NCBI RefSeq assembly: GCF_003367235.1
Contig: NZ_QRGP01000001.1
Coordinates: forward strand, 1,116,001 to 1,180,000
Direction of reading: 5' to 3'
Length of the DNA stretch: 64,000 nt
Source: Sphingorhabdus pulchriflava
GTDB taxonomy: Bacteria; Pseudomonadota; Alphaproteobacteria; Sphingomonadales; Sphingomonadaceae
Every line of letters starts with the position of its first letter. Position 1 is the stretch's first letter. A program made the position numbers and the translations under genes. The notes below the pieces were generated by a model, which saw nothing but the letters and a program-made list of their open reading frames with translations, searched no databases and was not told the DNA's origin. Of the stretch, positions 36,833 to 45,680 are shown piece by piece.

Positions 36833-38449
36833 TTAGGGTGCGGCCGTCTCTTTGGTCCAGCCAAAGTCGATTTTTCGGGTCAAACGCACTGCCACATCAC
36901 CTTCAGCTGCCAGCGCCGCAGCCTTCCAGGCGAAACGTGCTTCAGATTTGCGACCTACTGACCAGTAAGCGTCCCCCAAATGCTCATTGATTGCGACATC
37001 GCCTATTGCCGACTTTACGGCTGCTTCGAGTAATGGAATGGCAATGTCGAATTCACCCTTTAGAAAGTGCGCCCAACCGAGGGAATCGGTAATTGCTGCC
37101 GATTGCGGCGCAAGTTCATAAGCTTTCGACACCAGTTCAAAACCACGCTTCACATCGATGCGCCGCTCCAGCAACGAATAGCCCAGATAGTTCAAGACTT
37201 GAGCGTTCCTTGGCGCGAGCAAGAGGGCCTCCTCAAGGGCTTTTTGTGCACCATTCCAGTCACCACCGGCATCCAGAGCGGATGCCAGCAGCAATAGGTG
37301 CATCGCGCGGATCGAACCGCCACCTTCCGTAGCGTTCAAGTCAAGCAAGCTACGATAAACAGGAATGGCTTGTTCGCGCTGTCCTGCTTGTTCCAAACGT
37401 TGGGCGTATAGCAATTTTAGTTGTGCTGATTTTGGCTGTGCATCAAGTGCGGTTTTGGCAACTGCCACAGCCATATCCGGGGTATCCGCCAACTGCGTTT
37501 GATTAACTACTGATTGAAACCAGAATGGTGAATTGGGAGCGATGGTTTTCAGTATGGCCGACGACTTTTGGTTGAGGCCCTGACGCTGAAGAAGCTCCGC
37601 CAGTGACAGTTTCGCCGCATCGCTTGTTGGCGCAATCCACTGGCCAAGACGCGCAAAATACAAAGCATTTTGTGGTTGCTTCTGTTCGTCCAACGCAATC
37701 GCAAGACGGGCGAACATCATCGCAAGGCCGATATCAGCTGTTACTTTCGAAGTAACGTAATTGCCCTGCTCCAAGCCAATTTGACGGCCAAGGGCAGAGG
37801 CAAATTCCTGATCTCCTGAACGCGCGAATTCGCCCATTGCATGGCCTGCAAGGAAGCGACCATGGGGTTCGTCATACCCCCTGAAATTGCGCAGCCGGAG
37901 TTTACCTTGGGCGATATTCCCTTCCGCGAGATCGAAATACACCAACTGGTCGTCGCCATAATATGCTGTGAGCCCGCCTGTCATCAATTGGGACGCAGAA
38001 AAACCCGATGCGCGCCCTTGGGCTACGTTCAGCCAGCCATTCAGCATGGGTGCCATGAAAGCAAAATCGCGCTTTGCTTCGAGTTCGGCAACCGCCGCAC
38101 TCGCCTCGCCCCATTTTTTCCGGCGAAACGCATCGACAAACCCCAGCAAGGGAGCATCGCTATCGGTCGTTTGCGCCTTCTGCCCAAAGCGTATGGCGGT
38201 CAGCGCATCGGCGAAGTTGCCTTCGCGCACTGCTGCGGCCAAAAGGTTGCTGGCCGCCGCCTCACTATCGGGGCTGCGCGCCAGCAATTTTGCATAGCTT
38301 TTCAACGCTGCGTCGCCCTGGCCCGCAAGTTCGAGGCGCTGCGCATCCCAATACAGGTCACTTGGCTCTGGTGCCGCCAACGATGGTGCGGAACACAGCA
38401 GCAATATTGCCAGCGAATAGCGCCTACATGTTCGGATAATTGGGGCCAC
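36833..38449 (-). CDS. Periplasmic tetratricopeptide-repeat protein
   Basis: This 538-aa protein has a Sec signal peptide (RTCRRYSLAILLLCSAPSLA) followed by repeated TPR-like helices, for example YWDAQRLELAGQGDAALKSYAKLLARSPDS, EEALLLAPRNAQVLNYLGYSLLER and YELAPQSAAITDSLGWAHFLKGEFDIAIPLLE. It probably acts as a periplasmic or outer-membrane-associated scaffold; the partner is unknown. The start is GTG at 38449 with GAGGG upstream, and overlaps the ETF-QO 3' end by 26 bases. No ATG is available before the signal peptide. Confidence 0.85.
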   Translation of the reverse strand: MAPIIRTCRRYSLAILLLCSAPSLAAPEPSDLYWDAQRLELAGQGDAALKSYAKLLARSPDSEAAASNLLAAAVREGNFADALTAIRFGQKAQTTDSDAPLLGFVDAFRRKKWGEASAAVAELEAKRDFAFMAPMLNGWLNVAQGRASGFSASQLMTGGLTAYYGDDQLVYFDLAEGNIAQGKLRLRNFRGYDEPHGRFLAGHAMGEFARSGDQEFASALGRQIGLEQGNYVTSKVTADIGLAMMFARLAIALDEQKQPQNALYFARLGQWIAPTSDAAKLSLAELLQRQGLNQKSSAILKTIAPNSPFWFQSVVNQTQLADTPDMAVAVAKTALDAQPKSAQLKLLYAQRLEQAGQREQAIPVYRSLLDLNATEGGGSIRAMHLLLLASALDAGGDWNGAQKALEEALLLAPRNAQVLNYLGYSLLERRIDVKRGFELVSKAYELAPQSAAITDSLGWAHFLKGEFDIAIPLLEAAVKSAIGDVAINEHLGDAYWSVGRKSEARFAWKAAALAAEGDVAVRLTRKIDFGWTKETAAP

Positions 38450-40070
38450 CTCCGCCCTCGGGCGTCACCCAGTTGATATTCTGCGTCGGGTCCTTGATGT
38501 CGCAAGTTTTGCAGTGGACGCAGTTTTGCGCATTTATCTGAAGGCGCGGTTGCCCTTCATCCTTACCGACGATTTCATAAACACCTGCCGGGCAATAGCG
38601 CGTTTCCGGTGCATCATAGAGCGCGAGGTTAACCGTGATGGGCACCTCGGGGTCTTTGAGCTGCAAATGGCAGGGCTGGTCTTCCTCATGATTGGTGTTT
38701 GAAAGAAACACCGATGAAAGCCGGTCAAAGCTGATCACACCATCGGGTTTTGGATAATTAACGGGCTGATACAGGTCCTTGCGTCCAAGTGCTTCATTGT
38801 CAGCATGATGCTTCATCTCGATCGGCAGGCCGATCTTCAACGTCCGCATCCACATATCGACACCTGCGAAGATGGTGCCGTAGGTTTCACCATATTTGGC
38901 GATTGCAGGCTGGGCATTTTTCACCAGCTTGAGCTCAGTCGCGATCCAGCTTTCGTTGAGATTGGCTTGATAATCCGACAACTCGTCATGCTCGCGACTC
39001 GCCGACAGCGCAGCCGAGATGCTTTCTGCGGCCAGCATGCCTGATTTCATCGCGGTATGACTGCCTTTGATACGGGGAACATTGACGAAACCAGCAGAGC
39101 AACCAATCAGCGCGCCCCCCGGAAAAGCGAGCTTCGGTACCGATTGCCATCCGCCTTCGTTGATTGCGCGAGCGCCATAAGAGACGCGCTTTCCGCCTTC
39201 CAGTATTTTGCGGATTTCCGGGTGCTGCTTCCAGCGCTGGAATTCCTCGAATGGGAAGACGTGTGGGTTTGTGTAATCCAGCGCAACCACGAAACCGAGC
39301 GCCACCTGACCGTTCGCCTGGTGATAGAGGAAGCCCCCGCCCCAGCTTTCTGTTTGAGAAAGTGGCCAGCCTTGCGTATGGATTACCCTGCCCGGTTTGT
39401 GTTTTTCGGGCTCAATATCCCACAATTCCTTCATGCCAATACCGTAAACCTGCGGTTGGCAATCACGCTCAAGATCATATTTTGACTTCAGCTGCTTTGT
39501 GAGATGTCCGCGCGCACCCTCTGCAAAAAGGGTATATTTTGCGTGCAGTTCCATGCCGGGCATATAATCGGGCTTATGGCTGCCATCACGCGCTACGCCC
39601 ATATCGCCAGTTGCGACACCCTTTACCGAACCATCGTCATTGTACAGGATCTCGGCGGCCGGGAAGCCTGGGAAGATTTCGACTCCGAGATTTTCAGCTT
39701 GGGTTCCTAACCAGCGGCACAAATTGCCGAGCGAACCGGTGTAGGTACCTTTGTTATGCATCCAGCCCGGGGTGAACAAATGCGGGATCGCCATATGGCC
39801 GCCGCGCGATAATACCCAGTGGTGGTTCTCGGTGACCGGAACCTCTGCCATTGGGCAGCCTTGCTCTTTCCAATCAGGCAAAAGTTCGTCAATCGCCTTG
39901 GGGTCAAATACCGCGCCAGACAGGATATGTGCGCCGATTTCCGATCCTTTTTCGAGGATGCAGACTGTGGTTTCGGGGTTAATCTGTTTCAGGCGGATTG
40001 CCGCCGAAAGGCCTGCAGGTCCACCGCCGACGATCACCACGTCATATGGCATCGACTCCCTTTCACTCAT
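38424..40070 (-). CDS. Electron-transfer flavoprotein:ubiquinone oxidoreductase
   Basis: This 548-aa membrane-associated flavoprotein passes electrons from ETF (reduced by acyl-CoA dehydrogenases) to ubiquinone. The FAD-binding VVIVGGGPAGLSAAIRL is at the N-terminus. The C-terminal ferredoxin domain carries the [4Fe-4S] cysteines CPAG and CVHCKTCDIKDPTQNINWVTPEGGGG. The ATG at 40070 gives MSERESMPYDVV; an internal ATG at 40052 has a well-placed AGGG site and is an equally credible start. It supports the beta-oxidation and odd-chain metabolism seen elsewhere in the window. Confidence 0.94.
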   Translation of the reverse strand: MSERESMPYDVVIVGGGPAGLSAAIRLKQINPETTVCILEKGSEIGAHILSGAVFDPKAIDELLPDWKEQGCPMAEVPVTENHHWVLSRGGHMAIPHLFTPGWMHNKGTYTGSLGNLCRWLGTQAENLGVEIFPGFPAAEILYNDDGSVKGVATGDMGVARDGSHKPDYMPGMELHAKYTLFAEGARGHLTKQLKSKYDLERDCQPQVYGIGMKELWDIEPEKHKPGRVIHTQGWPLSQTESWGGGFLYHQANGQVALGFVVALDYTNPHVFPFEEFQRWKQHPEIRKILEGGKRVSYGARAINEGGWQSVPKLAFPGGALIGCSAGFVNVPRIKGSHTAMKSGMLAAESISAALSASREHDELSDYQANLNESWIATELKLVKNAQPAIAKYGETYGTIFAGVDMWMRTLKIGLPIEMKHHADNEALGRKDLYQPVNYPKPDGVISFDRLSSVFLSNTNHEEDQPCHLQLKDPEVPITVNLALYDAPETRYCPAGVYEIVGKDEGQPRLQINAQNCVHCKTCDIKDPTQNINWVTPEGGGGPNYPNM

Positions 40071-40185
40071 CTCCACTCATCCTTCCTCGGCCCGGTTTAT
40101 CGGACCGTCTTGATTTTCCCTCAACTGACAGGATTCGCCATGCCAAGCAATTGACCTGCGCGTCAACCGGTGACTGTTGCGAAAC

Positions 40186-40947
40186 ATGCAGGTCGCACCG
40201 CAGGACAGGGGAAAAATACTCGCAGACTCGATCCACAGCTGGTGGCGCGATGCCGGTGTTGATTATCTGTGCCAGGCTGAACCGACTAATTGGCTTGCAG
40301 ATGCAGATGAACCTCGTTCGATGCCCAAGGTCCCTGCAGCCGAAATTCTGCGGTCTCCGCTGTCTACTCCTTTAGTGGCGTCAAACCCAGTTTGGCCGGA
40401 TGAATTTGCTTCATTTCAGAAAGCGATTGCAACTGATCCTTCAATGCCAGGCAACGGATATGGGCCAGCGCGTGCTGTTCCTGTTGGAATTGCGCAAGCC
40501 GATTTGATGATTTTAACCGATTTTCCCGAATCTGAGGACATAATAGCTGGAGAATTGGGGCACGGCGCCGTCGGTAAACTGTTGCAGGCCATGCTGTCTG
40601 CTTGTGGTTATTCGATCGGAGAAGTCCATTTGGCGGCTTTGGCGCACAGTCGTCCTGCTAGCGGGGCTTTGCCAAAACAGGATGCAAATTTGCTGGCTGA
40701 CTTTGCCCGACACCAAATCAAAATCGTGCAACCCAAACGGATGCTATTGCTCGGCACTGCAGTTTCGGAAATCCTTTTAGGCAAGGAACTGATGGAGGCA
40801 CGCTCAAATTTACCGGAATTTAACCAAGATGGCCGCAATTTGACGGCTGTAGCAACTTTTCATCCGCGAACTCTTTTGGCCCGTCCGATTTTGAAAGCAC
40901 AGGCCTGGAAAGATTTACAGCGGATCGTGAAGAGAGATATTGTGTGA
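40186..40947 (+). CDS. Divergent uracil-DNA glycosylase-like protein
   Basis: This 253-aa protein keeps the layout of family 4/5 uracil-DNA glycosylases: a strand ending in LMILTDFPESED where GEAPGxxED is usual, then GELGHGAVGKLLQAMLSACGY (canonical GxPFVGxAGxLLxxML), a core strand PKRMLLLGTAV, and the C-terminal TFHPRTLLARPILKAQAWKDLQ motif. The cluster-binding cysteines and the catalytic GE(A/G)PG loop are absent, so activity on uracil may be lost or changed. The ATG at 40186 is preferred to a TTG at 40177. It overlaps the lytic transglycosylase gene (GTGA), so the two are cotranslated. Confidence 0.75.
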   Translation: MQVAPQDRGKILADSIHSWWRDAGVDYLCQAEPTNWLADADEPRSMPKVPAAEILRSPLSTPLVASNPVWPDEFASFQKAIATDPSMPGNGYGPARAVPVGIAQADLMILTDFPESEDIIAGELGHGAVGKLLQAMLSACGYSIGEVHLAALAHSRPASGALPKQDANLLADFARHQIKIVQPKRMLLLGTAVSEILLGKELMEARSNLPEFNQDGRNLTAVATFHPRTLLARPILKAQAWKDLQRIVKRDIV

Positions 40948-42728
40948 TCAAGCGCTTGTTTATCCGCTCTCCCCTATCGTTAATGGTAACATCGGTCGTT
41001 GTCTTGGCGTCGCCTGCTTGGGCCGGAACTGCCGACACTGTTCGTCAAGCTGTAGCGCCGGATGCGTTGGAGCAGATTGGCGGGCAACCCAGCGCCAAGG
41101 ATAAGCAGTCGTTTTCCGCTATTTTCGCCGCGATAGATGGAAAAAGCTGGTCAGAAGCGAGCAAGCTGATTGATGCTGCACCAAAAGGTCCGTTGGCGCA
41201 CATCGCACGCGCCGAACTTTATTTGGCGGCCGGTAGCCCCAAAGTAGAAGCGAGCCAGCTGCAGTCATTGTTAAATGACGCCCCGTGGTTGCCGCAGGCT
41301 GAAAGGCTTGAGAAAATGGCGTCGAAGCGTGGTGCAAGCGACCTGCCAATACGACCCGGTACAAAGCGCTTTTCCTTCCTGGGTAGTGCGCCAAAGCGCG
41401 ACTTACCGGATGCAAGCCCTGCCGCTGCGACGCTGCGTGACAAGTTGCAGGTCGAAATCAAGGCAGACAATCCGTCCGGTGCCGAATCTCTGCTCGAAGC
41501 ACAAGCCAGCAGTCTGGACATCCGTGCGCTCACCGAGCTTCGCTATCGTGTTGCTTGGTCCTATTATATCGAAAATGATGATGCCAATGCCCGCCGGGTA
41601 GCTGGTGTGGCCCGCGCCGCTGGCGGGGAATGGGGAACGCAGGCGGAATGGGTGCACGCGCTCGCGGACTGGCGATTGGGTGACCACAAAGAAGCTTTTG
41701 CTTCATTTGACCGCGTTTCTCGTGCCACCGACAATGAAGAATTGAAAGCTGCTGCCCTGTTCTGGAGCAGCCGTGCAGCAGTTGCGGCGCGCCAGCCGCA
41801 GCAGGTTCAGCCACGTTTGCAAGCGGCGGCCCGTATGCAGGAAACGTTTTACGGTCTGTTGGCGGCCGAAGCACTTGGCATGGAACCCGTGGCATCAAAA
41901 ACCGTACGCCGCACAGCGCCCGATTGGAAACAGGTTACTGGAACGGACAATGTGCGGGCAGCCATTGCGTTATCCGCCATTGGAAAAAACGAACTGGCGG
42001 ATGAAGCCCTGCGTCATCAGGCGCGTATCGGGGACGAACGCCAACATGCGGCGCTCGCCCGATTGGCTGGAGCATTGAACCTGCCTGCCACCCAATTGTG
42101 GATGGGGCACTACGGGCCACGTGGTGAAAATTTGGATCCGATGGCGCGCTATCCCTTACCAAGTTGGCAACCTAGCGGTGGTTGGCGCATTGATCCGGCA
42201 CTGGTGTACGCACATACCTTGCAGGAATCGGCCTTCCGCACCTCGGTTATCAGCGGTGCTGGCGCTCGAGGCCTAATGCAGGTCAAACCGACAACCGCTC
42301 AGGAAATGGCCCGTGCACGCGGAGCGTACCTTTCCGCAAGTGATCTCGACCGGCCGGCGGTAAATCTTGAATATGGCCAAAGCTATATTGAAAAACTGCG
42401 CGATTTGAACGCGACGGGGGGGCTACTGCCTAAAGTCATCGCCGCCTACAACGCTGGACCTGCGCCGGTCACCCGCTGGAACAATGAAATCCGCGACAAT
42501 GGCGATCCATTGTTGTTCATTGAATCCATCCCCTATTGGGAAACGCGAGGTTATGTTGCAATTATCCTGCGTAATTACTGGATGTACGAAATCCAGAGCG
42601 GTAAAAATGGCGGCAGCATGAAGGGGCTGGCACAGTATCTATGGCCAACAGTGCCCAATCAAGGACGTGTCTCAACGGTCCGCATGGTTCGCACCTCAAG
42701 CCATGGAGGAAGCATTGCCGCTCGATGA
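40944..42728 (+). CDS. slt: Soluble lytic murein transglycosylase
   Basis: This 594-aa periplasmic enzyme cleaves peptidoglycan glycan strands with formation of 1,6-anhydro ends. It has a signal peptide (MIKRLFIRSPLSLMVTSVVVLASPAWA), a long helical superhelix domain, and a C-terminal SLT domain with the catalytic Glu in YAHTLQESAFRTS, then GARGLMQVKPTTAQEMA and KVIAAYNAGPAPVTRW. The start is GTG at 40944, overlapping the UDG-like gene stop as GTGA. The 3' end overlaps or abuts moaB, whose ribosome-binding site lies inside this gene. Confidence 0.93.
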   Translation: MIKRLFIRSPLSLMVTSVVVLASPAWAGTADTVRQAVAPDALEQIGGQPSAKDKQSFSAIFAAIDGKSWSEASKLIDAAPKGPLAHIARAELYLAAGSPKVEASQLQSLLNDAPWLPQAERLEKMASKRGASDLPIRPGTKRFSFLGSAPKRDLPDASPAAATLRDKLQVEIKADNPSGAESLLEAQASSLDIRALTELRYRVAWSYYIENDDANARRVAGVARAAGGEWGTQAEWVHALADWRLGDHKEAFASFDRVSRATDNEELKAAALFWSSRAAVAARQPQQVQPRLQAAARMQETFYGLLAAEALGMEPVASKTVRRTAPDWKQVTGTDNVRAAIALSAIGKNELADEALRHQARIGDERQHAALARLAGALNLPATQLWMGHYGPRGENLDPMARYPLPSWQPSGGWRIDPALVYAHTLQESAFRTSVISGAGARGLMQVKPTTAQEMARARGAYLSASDLDRPAVNLEYGQSYIEKLRDLNATGGLLPKVIAAYNAGPAPVTRWNNEIRDNGDPLLFIESIPYWETRGYVAIILRNYWMYEIQSGKNGGSMKGLAQYLWPTVPNQGRVSTVRMVRTSSHGGSIAAR

Positions 42729-43242
42729 AACCAAGACGTTCAAACCCGTCAATATCGCTTTGATTACGGTATCCGACACGCGCACTTATGAAAATGACAC
42801 GAGCGGAGATTTGCTCGCTGAATTTATCGTCGACGCCGGACATCAATTGGTTGATCGGGTTATCGAACGCGATGATGTGTCAAAACTAGTCGCGCGGCTG
42901 CACGGCTTTATCGACACCGAATATGTTGACTGCGTTATCTTGACCGGCGGTACCGGTCTTACCGGACGCGACATCACGCCCGAGGCGCTCGACCGCGTAA
43001 AGAGCAAAGACATACCTGGATTTGGCGAGCTTTTCCGTATGCTAAGCTATGAAACCATCGGCACTTCCACCATCCAGAGCCGCGCCTGTGCGGTGCTGGC
43101 TCGCGGTACCTATATCTTTGCCCTGCCTGGTTCGAACGGTGCGGTGAAAGATGGCTGGACCAAGATTCTGGTCCACCAGCTCGACAGCCGTCATAAGCCG
43201 TGCAACTTCGTTGAACTGATGCCTCGGCTGCGCGAACAATAA
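42715..43242 (+). CDS. moaB: Molybdenum cofactor biosynthesis protein B
   Basis: This 175-aa molybdopterin adenylyltransferase-type protein has the MoCF-binding motifs ITVSDTRTYENDTSG, ILTGGTGLTGRDITPEAL and FALPGSNGAVKDGW. The start was set at TTG 42715 (MPLDETKTFKPVN) because a strong GGAGGA lies 4 bases upstream and relatives begin at this point (from memory). An ATG at 42703 would give four more residues but has no ribosome-binding site. The gene begins inside slt by 14 bases. No other mo-gene is nearby. Confidence 0.9.
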   Translation: MPLDETKTFKPVNIALITVSDTRTYENDTSGDLLAEFIVDAGHQLVDRVIERDDVSKLVARLHGFIDTEYVDCVILTGGTGLTGRDITPEALDRVKSKDIPGFGELFRMLSYETIGTSTIQSRACAVLARGTYIFALPGSNGAVKDGWTKILVHQLDSRHKPCNFVELMPRLREQ

Positions 43243-43244
43243 TT

Positions 43245-43259
43245 GTTCTTTATTTGTTC
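43245..43259 (+). promoter_or_regulatory. LexA-type box before the radical SAM gene
   Basis: GTTC (43245-43248), seven bases, GTTC (43256-43259): this is the GTTC-N7-GTTC direct repeat established as the alphaproteobacterial LexA operator. It begins 3 bases after the moaB stop and ends 24 bases before the radical SAM start. A second symmetry, GAACAAT-A-ATTGTTC (43234-43248), overlaps its left half. Confidence 0.6.
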
Positions 43260-43283
43260 CATGCTTGATGTTACCCTTTCCGG

Positions 43284-44372
43284 GTGCCGAAAAGCTGTTA
43301 CCCGGATTTTGTGGCGGGACGAGGCGCGCCTGCCAACACCTCCCCTTCGCGTTTCAATCTGAATTCGCGGGAGGCGGATGGCGATTGGCTGGATGAACGC
43401 GAAGAGATTGACGGAGGCACTGCCCCACTGAGAACGCAAGTGACGTCGGAACGTCCAAAATCCATCCTTGCCCGTAATACATCTCCTGACATCCCATTCG
43501 ACAAATCGGTCAACCCCTATCGTGGCTGCGAACATGGATGCATCTATTGCTATGCCCGGCCTACCCATGCCTATCATGACATGTCGCCAGGGCTTGATTT
43601 TGAAAGCCGCCTGTTCGCCAAACCCGATGCAGCGAGCTTGCTGCGTAAGGAAATCGGGCGCAAGGGGCATGTACCGACACCCATTGCCTTTGGCACGAAC
43701 ACAGACGCCTATCAGCCCATTGAACGCGAATGGAGAATCATGCGCCAATGCCTCGAAGTACTGGCAGAGGCCAATCATCCGCTAACTATCACGACAAAGT
43801 CTGACCGTATCCTGCGGGATATCGATTTACTGGCACCCATGGCGACGAAGGGGTTGGTGGCTGTAGCAATTTCGGTGACCATGCTCGATCCGGCTTTGCA
43901 CCGGATTTTAGAACCGCGCGCACCTCGCCCGGAGAAGCGATTGGCGGCAATTAAAGAGCTGGCGACCGCAGGCATCCCCACTCACGTCAATGTCGCACCT
44001 ATCATTCCCGCGATAAACGACCATGAAATCGACTCTATCATAGAGCGAGCGGCAGACGCTGGCGCGAAAACCGCAAGCTGGATTCCGCTTCGCTTGCCAC
44101 ATGAAGTCGCACCTTTATTTCAGGATTGGCTGCAAGTGCATTTTCCCGACCGAGCAGGCAAGGTTATGTCGATTGTTCGCTCAATCCGTGAAGGCAGAGA
44201 CAACGATCCGAACTTTTTCCAGCGCATGCGCGGGTCGGGACCTTGGGCTGATTTGATCAGGAACCGTTTTAGAATCGCTGCGCGAAAGGCCGGACTAAAC
44301 CAGACAAGGATAGAATTGCGCAGCGACCTGTTCATTCCGCCCCGCTGCGACGGACAACTGGCGCTGTTCTGA
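43284..44372 (+). CDS. PA0069-family radical SAM protein (SplB-like)
   Basis: This 362-aa radical SAM protein has the cluster motif CEHGCIYC (Cys82, Cys86, Cys89), followed by YARPTHAYHD and the GTNTDAYQPIER segment that marks the PA0069/Rv2578c group, related to spore photoproduct lyase. The substrate is unknown. The start is GTG at 43284; the GRGAPANTSPSRFN segment just after it is typical for the family, which supports this start. It is the only gene in the window with a LexA-like box upstream, consistent with a role in DNA damage (inference). It is the last gene of the plus-strand run starting at 40186. Confidence 0.9.
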   Translation: MPKSCYPDFVAGRGAPANTSPSRFNLNSREADGDWLDEREEIDGGTAPLRTQVTSERPKSILARNTSPDIPFDKSVNPYRGCEHGCIYCYARPTHAYHDMSPGLDFESRLFAKPDAASLLRKEIGRKGHVPTPIAFGTNTDAYQPIEREWRIMRQCLEVLAEANHPLTITTKSDRILRDIDLLAPMATKGLVAVAISVTMLDPALHRILEPRAPRPEKRLAAIKELATAGIPTHVNVAPIIPAINDHEIDSIIERAADAGAKTASWIPLRLPHEVAPLFQDWLQVHFPDRAGKVMSIVRSIREGRDNDPNFFQRMRGSGPWADLIRNRFRIAARKAGLNQTRIELRSDLFIPPRCDGQLALF

Positions 44373-44426
44373 CACCCTATACTCGCAGTCTGCCTAATGT
44401 TACGCTTCCCGCTGGGGAGAAGTAAA

Positions 44427-45230
44427 ATGCACAGATTTGTGTTATGTTTGCTAGCAATCACTTTTGTGACAGGCTGCAGCCCTCAAAAGCAGCAAGCTAT
44501 CCGTTTCGACAACCAATCACACAGCGAGGCAGCGCACGGCCGACGTATTGCCGGTGTTCTTGGATGCACGGGTTGTCATGATTCAAATCTGGCGGGCAAA
44601 GATTGGAGTGCACCCGGTTTTGCAATCGTTTGGACGTCAAATCTGTCGGTAGAGATGAAAATATATGACGACGCGGCTTTCCGCCGAACCCTTCAAAAAG
44701 GCTATCGTTACGATGGAAACGAATTGTGGGATATGCCCTCCTTCCTGTTCTCAGAATTGTCCGAAACCGATCTGGTCGCACTGACCACATATCTAAGAGG
44801 TGTACCGCCCACGGGAAAAAGTCACCCGAGGCCTATATTGCTCGAAGGAGCGTTGAAAGAGATCAAGCAAGGCATCTACAGATCAAGTGCGGCCGAGGCA
44901 AAATTGAGAGCTGGCACTTTTCCGCCAGATGCAGGCCCGCAGCACAGACTGGGCCGCTACATCGCACGCGCAACTTGCGCGGAATGTCATGGCATGGATC
45001 TGCGCGGCGGAACTCCCTATCCTGGCGCGCCTCCGCGCCCTGATATCCGCATGGTTGCTGCCTATGACAAAGCCGATTTCGTCAAACTCATGAAAACCGG
45101 CAAGGCTGCGGGTAATCGGGAATTGCAATTGATGAGCGGCGTCGCGCGCGGCCGATACAGCCAGTTCACGCCGCGAGAGGTAGACGCGCTTTATGAATAT
45201 CTGAAAGCCGTGTCGGTGACGAATCCTTAG
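44427..45230 (+). CDS. Diheme c-type cytochrome lipoprotein
   Basis: This 267-aa exported electron-transfer protein has a lipobox (FVTGC, Cys17), a first haem site CTGCH (47-51) and a second CAECH (184-188). Each haem domain is about 100-130 residues with downstream Met candidates (DMPSF and LMSGVARG). The layout resembles the cytochrome subunit of alcohol or aldehyde dehydrogenases, but no dehydrogenase gene is adjacent. A GGGGAGA site precedes the ATG at 44427. Partner unknown. Confidence 0.88.
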   Translation: MHRFVLCLLAITFVTGCSPQKQQAIRFDNQSHSEAAHGRRIAGVLGCTGCHDSNLAGKDWSAPGFAIVWTSNLSVEMKIYDDAAFRRTLQKGYRYDGNELWDMPSFLFSELSETDLVALTTYLRGVPPTGKSHPRPILLEGALKEIKQGIYRSSAAEAKLRAGTFPPDAGPQHRLGRYIARATCAECHGMDLRGGTPYPGAPPRPDIRMVAAYDKADFVKLMKTGKAAGNRELQLMSGVARGRYSQFTPREVDALYEYLKAVSVTNP

Positions 45231-45239
45231 GTTGCAGTT

Positions 45240-45680
45240 TCAGCTGAAGCTGCCGGAATCGCCTTCCATCGGTGCGAAACGAATAAGTCGGCTCGTTTGC
45301 ACCGCAGCTTGGCGATTGACCACAGCCAGGCGATAATCGGGGTCGGTGACCATCTCCAGAAACGCTCCGGCGTTGGGATATTGCGCGATGAAAGCTGCGT
45401 CCCAATGCTCGTCGGCAGGACCAGTCAGTACGGTCTGAAAGGCGCCGCGCCAAAGGACGCTTCCCCCCACGCGCTGGAAGATAGGTCCGCTGGTTTTACC
45501 ATATTCCTGATAGGCGCGCTCGCCTGTCCAGCCCTTGGCGGCATTTTCGTGACCTTCCGGATAGGCGGCAAGATCGCGATAACGGATCAGGTTGAGCATC
45601 TGGATCGGCACATCGCGCGGCAACGCTTTGAAGGCGTTGAATGCCTCACGCGTCGGATCGACATGCGCCTCGGCAGACAT
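45240..45680 (-). CDS. DUF1330 family protein
   Basis: This 146-aa protein has the alpha-beta barrel-like DUF1330 pattern: VPIQMLNLIRYRD, YQEYGKTSGPIFQRVGGSVLWRG, WDAAFIAQYPNAGAFLEMVTDPDY and HR-like tail VVNRQAAVQTSRLI. Function of the family is largely unknown; some members act on small ketones or lipids by analogy only. Its start overlaps the acyl-CoA ligase stop (TGATG), so it is cotranslated with that enzyme, which hints at a link to fatty-acid metabolism. Confidence 0.85.
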   Translation of the reverse strand: MSAEAHVDPTREAFNAFKALPRDVPIQMLNLIRYRDLAAYPEGHENAAKGWTGERAYQEYGKTSGPIFQRVGGSVLWRGAFQTVLTGPADEHWDAAFIAQYPNAGAFLEMVTDPDYRLAVVNRQAAVQTSRLIRFAPMEGDSGSFS

